Part shown: one piece after another, positions 61,779 to 64,000 of the stretch
Numbering within the stretch: the first letter of the stretch is position 1
Layout: each line of letters begins with the position of its first letter
Assembly: GCA_018654745.1 (NCBI GenBank)
Contig: JABILA010000127.1
Span: forward strand, 1-64,000
Reading direction: 5' to 3'
Length of the DNA stretch: 64,000 nucleotides
From: Alphaproteobacteria bacterium
GTDB taxonomy: Bacteria; Pseudomonadota; Alphaproteobacteria; UBA2966
The notes under the pieces: model-generated
The model's input: only the letters and a program-made list of their open reading frames with translations
Databases searched by the model: none
Told to the model about the DNA's origin: nothing
Made by a program: the position numbers and the translations under genes

Positions 61779-63035
61779 TCAGGTGACATCGGCTTTCAGG
61801 TGCAAGTGTTTGACACCGCGCGTAAGCAAGGTATCAATCCATTCCGGTGCCGGATCCGCAAATGATATGTTTTGCATGCGGCTGACAATCTTTGGAAATC
61901 CGACCAGCCCCTCCAGGCGCGCCAGGTTTGCCCCCAGACACATATGAACGCCATGCCCGAACGATATCTGACGACGAGCATTTTCACGGGTTAGATCAAG
62001 GACGTGAGGTTCTGCGAATACAGCTGCGTCGTGATTTGCAGCGCCATTGAAGGCAAAGACGCGGTTTCCTTTTTTCATGGCAACAGGACCGTCAGGAGAA
62101 GGCCAGCTTACATCTTCCGTGAGCACCCGAACGGTCGAAATCGCGGGGCCATCCCAGCGGAGCATTTCATCACTGGCATTGGTGACAAAGGGGGCGTCGT
62201 CACGGTTCTGTTTCAATTTTTCCATTTCATCCGGAAACAGGATCAGACTGCGCAAACCGTTGGAGAAAAAGTGAGCGGTGGTTTCATGTCCGGCAAACAG
62301 AAGCAACACACAGGAAGCAACCAGTTCCGGCAAGCTGAGCAATTCGTCGCCGTCATGTGCATTGATCAGGCCATCAATAATCTGATCGCCAGGGTTCGCG
62401 CGTCGGCGCTCGATCAGATTCGCGAAATATGCGTTCATGTCTTCAAGACTGGCCGCGGCCTTGTTGTACTTGTCCGGGTCAATTCGTGATGCCAGGACGA
62501 AACCGGCAAGGTCATCAGACCAGCGTTTCAGATCATCCAGGTCTTTATCCGGAATGCCCAACATCACGGCAATGACACGGGCTGGGACAAGCCACGAAAA
62601 CCCGGCCATGAAATCAAATGTATCCTTGCCGATGAAGCCATCGATTTGTTCGTCGACGATTTCCTCTATGCGATGGGTAAGCGCTGCAACCGCACGTCTG
62701 GTGAAAGCCTTGTTCGCCAGTTTTCTCAGGTGAATATGTTTTTCACTATCGTTGAAGACCATCCATAATCCGAGACAATCACCCAGCATTTTTATCTGTT
62801 CCGAAGCGTCTTCACCCTGGTGTTCGACGAAGGGGCGAATTCTGTCTGCAGAAAAACGGGCGTCTCGCAGGGCCAGTGTAACGTCTTCGTAAGTCGTCAG
62901 GCACCACCCACCAATAGAGGCGTTCCAGTGCACAGGATTATCCGCGACCAGAGCACGGAAATGCGGGTAGGGGTCCGTGATATTGGCGGGATCGAGAAAG
63001 TTGATTTCAGGTAATGCCATGTCGTTTTGGGCCAA
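61779..63035 (-). CDS. cytochrome P450
   Basis: A 418-residue soluble bacterial P450. The I-helix has LLFAGHETTAHFF, the K-helix ExxR is EMLRW, and the heme Cys is in FGHGVHMCLGANLAR. Start is ATG 63035; ATG 63020 is possible. The type resembles CYP107/CYP153-like soluble families in layout. No ferredoxin or reductase specific to it is adjacent, though the convergent FAD/[2Fe-2S] reductase might serve. Substrate unknown. Confidence 0.93.
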   Translation of the reverse strand: MAQNDMALPEINFLDPANITDPYPHFRALVADNPVHWNASIGGWCLTTYEDVTLALRDARFSADRIRPFVEHQGEDASEQIKMLGDCLGLWMVFNDSEKHIHLRKLANKAFTRRAVAALTHRIEEIVDEQIDGFIGKDTFDFMAGFSWLVPARVIAVMLGIPDKDLDDLKRWSDDLAGFVLASRIDPDKYNKAAASLEDMNAYFANLIERRRANPGDQIIDGLINAHDGDELLSLPELVASCVLLLFAGHETTAHFFSNGLRSLILFPDEMEKLKQNRDDAPFVTNASDEMLRWDGPAISTVRVLTEDVSWPSPDGPVAMKKGNRVFAFNGAANHDAAVFAEPHVLDLTRENARRQISFGHGVHMCLGANLARLEGLVGFPKIVSRMQNISFADPAPEWIDTLLTRGVKHLHLKADVT

Positions 63036-63102
63036 GAGAATAAGGGAGCTGCAAGGAAGTGCAGGATGCCCTGTTTTTGCCGCAAAACAAAGGGAGTTCA
63101 GG

Positions 63103-63345
63103 TCAGGTGAACGCCTTGAAGGTGATAATCGTGAAGGTATCGCGAACGCCGGGTATGCGTTGAATTTCTTCGGTCACAAAATGGCCGATATCGACCCCGT
63201 CATCGAGAAAGCATTTCATCAACAACTCGTATTCGCCTGACGTAGAGTGAACTTCTGATACGGCCTCGATAGACTGTGCAGCCTGATCTGCAACCTTGTA
63301 GGTTTCCCCAAGTTCACATTTCACCATGATAAATATGGTCTGCAC
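63103..63345 (-). CDS. stand-alone Lrp/AsnC ligand-binding (RAM) domain protein
   Basis: An 80-residue protein consisting only of the alpha-beta sensor domain: TIFIMVKCELGETYKVADQA, EVHSTSGEYELLMKC, then IQRIPGVRDTFTIITFKAF. There is no helix-turn-helix. Such proteins bind amino acids and may form mixed oligomers with full Lrp proteins. It sits between the P450 and the helicase gene on the same strand. Confidence 0.85.
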   Translation of the reverse strand: MQTIFIMVKCELGETYKVADQAAQSIEAVSEVHSTSGEYELLMKCFLDDGVDIGHFVTEEIQRIPGVRDTFTIITFKAFT

Positions 63346-63393
63346 CGCTCGTCTCCGGATTTGTTGCTGAATTAAGTGGGATCTAATAACCGA

Positions 63394-64000
63394 TCAGGAT
63401 GATTTGTCAGGCTTTGCAGGTAGTTCGACAGGCCGCGCCAGGAAGGCTGGCATATGATCACCCATGCCGACAACAACCTTGTCATCATCACGGTCACGGC
63501 GTTGGCCGCGTTTGTTGTTTGACGAACGGTCAGATTTGCCGGAGGCTGATCTTGTCGTGTCCGGCTTGTTCCGGGTCTGCTTGTTGCCTGAATTCCGGCT
63601 ACGGGCAGGCTTTTCAGCATCAGGTTCGGCGGAAGCAGTTTTTGCAGCTTTTGCACGACGTGGTGCAGGCTTGGCTTTGGCGACAGTTTCAGCTTTTGGT
63701 GCTTCGGTTTTGGGCGCTTCAGCAACAGGTGCGTCGGCCTGAACAGGATCGGCACTGATAACTTCAGCAACCTCTGTTTCGGCGGATTTGGTTTCTGTCT
63801 TGCGACCCGACCGTGCGGCAGGTTTGTCGGCAGATTTACCACGACCCCGGCCGCGACCTTTGGGTGCTGCAGGTGCGGCGTCGTCAAGTTTTTGTTCCTT
63901 GTCACCGCCAATAGTGAGGCGTGGGATAGGACCGCCTATCAGTTTTTCGATGCCTGCAATATATTTTGTATCTTGTGACGTTGCCAGGCTGATGGCTGTA
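63394..64000 (-). CDS. rhlE: DEAD-box RNA helicase (RhlE-like), C-terminal part
   Basis: Reading the reverse strand from 63999, the frame stays open without an in-window start until TGA at 63394-63396. It begins TAISLATSQDTKYIAGIEKLIGG, then PIPRLTI, which is the end of helicase domain 2 in RhlE proteins. A long low-complexity tail follows (GRGRGRGKSADK, repeated EAPK and Ala/Lys runs, NNKRGQRRDRDDD), as is usual for RNA-binding tails. The N-terminal two-thirds lies beyond the right edge. Longer open frames here in other phases have compositional bias and are shadows. Confidence 0.85.
   Translation of the reverse strand, partial: TAISLATSQDTKYIAGIEKLIGGPIPRLTIGGDKEQKLDDAAPAAPKGRGRGRGKSADKPAARSGRKTETKSAETEVAEVISADPVQADAPVAEAPKTEAPKAETVAKAKPAPRRAKAAKTASAEPDAEKPARSRNSGNKQTRNKPDTTRSASGKSDRSSNNKRGQRRDRDDDKVVVGMGDHMPAFLARPVELPAKPDKSS

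Noticed and set aside
63464-63742. Forward-strand frame opposite the helicase tail
   Set aside because: Ala/Ser/Phe-rich mirror of the repetitive tail with no ribosome binding site.
63372-63911. 179-codon reverse-strand frame near the right edge
   Set aside because: Its Pro/Leu/Lys-rich product is a frame-shifted reading of the low-complexity RhlE tail; the correct frame has no start in the window.
1-64000. tRNA, rRNA, CRISPR arrays, insertion sequences, phage genes
   Set aside because: No conserved T-loop with acceptor pairing, no spaced identical repeats, and no transposase or integrase motif was found by reading; small RNAs cannot be excluded without covariance searches.

Overview
The window looks like a chromosomal segment of a metabolically versatile alphaproteobacterium, probably aerobic or facultative and possibly marine. 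GC content appears moderate, genes are dense, and many start codons overlap the preceding stop (ATGA, TAATG). It carries dispersed palindromes with an ATCAAGT loop, a repeat type I associate with alphaproteobacterial intergenic regions, plus a TonB-era Gram-negative envelope (signal peptides and an outer-membrane barrel). I cannot name the genus. No rRNA, tRNA, CRISPR array, phage or insertion sequence was seen.

Layout. 1-14.5 kb: mixed catabolic genes and regulators (nitronate monooxygenase, MarR, acyl-CoA ligase, ACR3 arsenite exporter, class III CoA-transferase, aspartate dehydrogenase-like protein, guanine deaminase, orphan TupA, two-dinucleotide-binding flavoenzyme, GntR/FCD, TrmO-like, MAPEG, TetR with a perfect operator). 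14.6-20.5 kb: one reverse-strand operon for a branched-chain-type 2-oxoacid dehydrogenase (E1 alpha, E1 beta, E2) with an AhpD-like protein, an FAD-linked D-2-hydroxyacid dehydrogenase and a UTRA regulator. 20.6-25.8 kb: housekeeping and small genes (YgiQ radical SAM, DUF2461, TfoX-like, response regulator, DJ-1/PfpI). 25.8-31.3 kb: acyl-CoA ligase with two adjacent acyl-CoA dehydrogenases, then metY. 31.7-39.3 kb: an amine- or aromatic-catabolism-like island with two Rieske oxygenases, a glutamine-synthetase-like ligase, a TetR regulator, and PHP, FAH-family and Gfo/Idh enzymes. 39.4-44.3 kb: RetSat-like flavoenzyme, CtBP-like dehydrogenase, cobalt transporter CbtBA, 3-hydroxyisobutyrate-dehydrogenase-like enzyme. 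44.5-49.9 kb: ferric iron ABC transporter with a Fur-like box, a variant hemerythrin, and an adenylate cyclase fused to a TM2 domain. 50-51.6 kb: ACAD11-like dehydrogenase and cupin. 51.7-61.8 kb: the most unusual region, a seven-gene redox cluster. 61.8-64 kb: cytochrome P450, a stand-alone Lrp-type sensor domain and the C-terminal part of an RhlE-type RNA helicase that runs off the right edge.

The redox cluster encodes, in order: a periplasmic tetraheme cytochrome; a cytoplasmic protein with two cyclic-nucleotide-binding domains fused to four [4Fe-4S] motifs; a membrane protein with two H-x13-H pairs (diheme b type); a membrane-anchored decaheme cytochrome with a nine-cysteine cytoplasmic head; a pentaheme cytochrome of the c554 type; an outer-membrane beta-barrel; and a membrane-anchored FAD/NAD/[2Fe-2S] reductase. 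Read as a unit it could carry electrons from NAD(P)H through the inner membrane and periplasm, possibly to the outer membrane, with gating by cyclic nucleotide. The nearby adenylate cyclase (about 3 kb away) could supply that nucleotide. The individual family assignments are well supported; the pathway, its direction, its substrate and its regulation are inference. I know of no described system with this exact composition.
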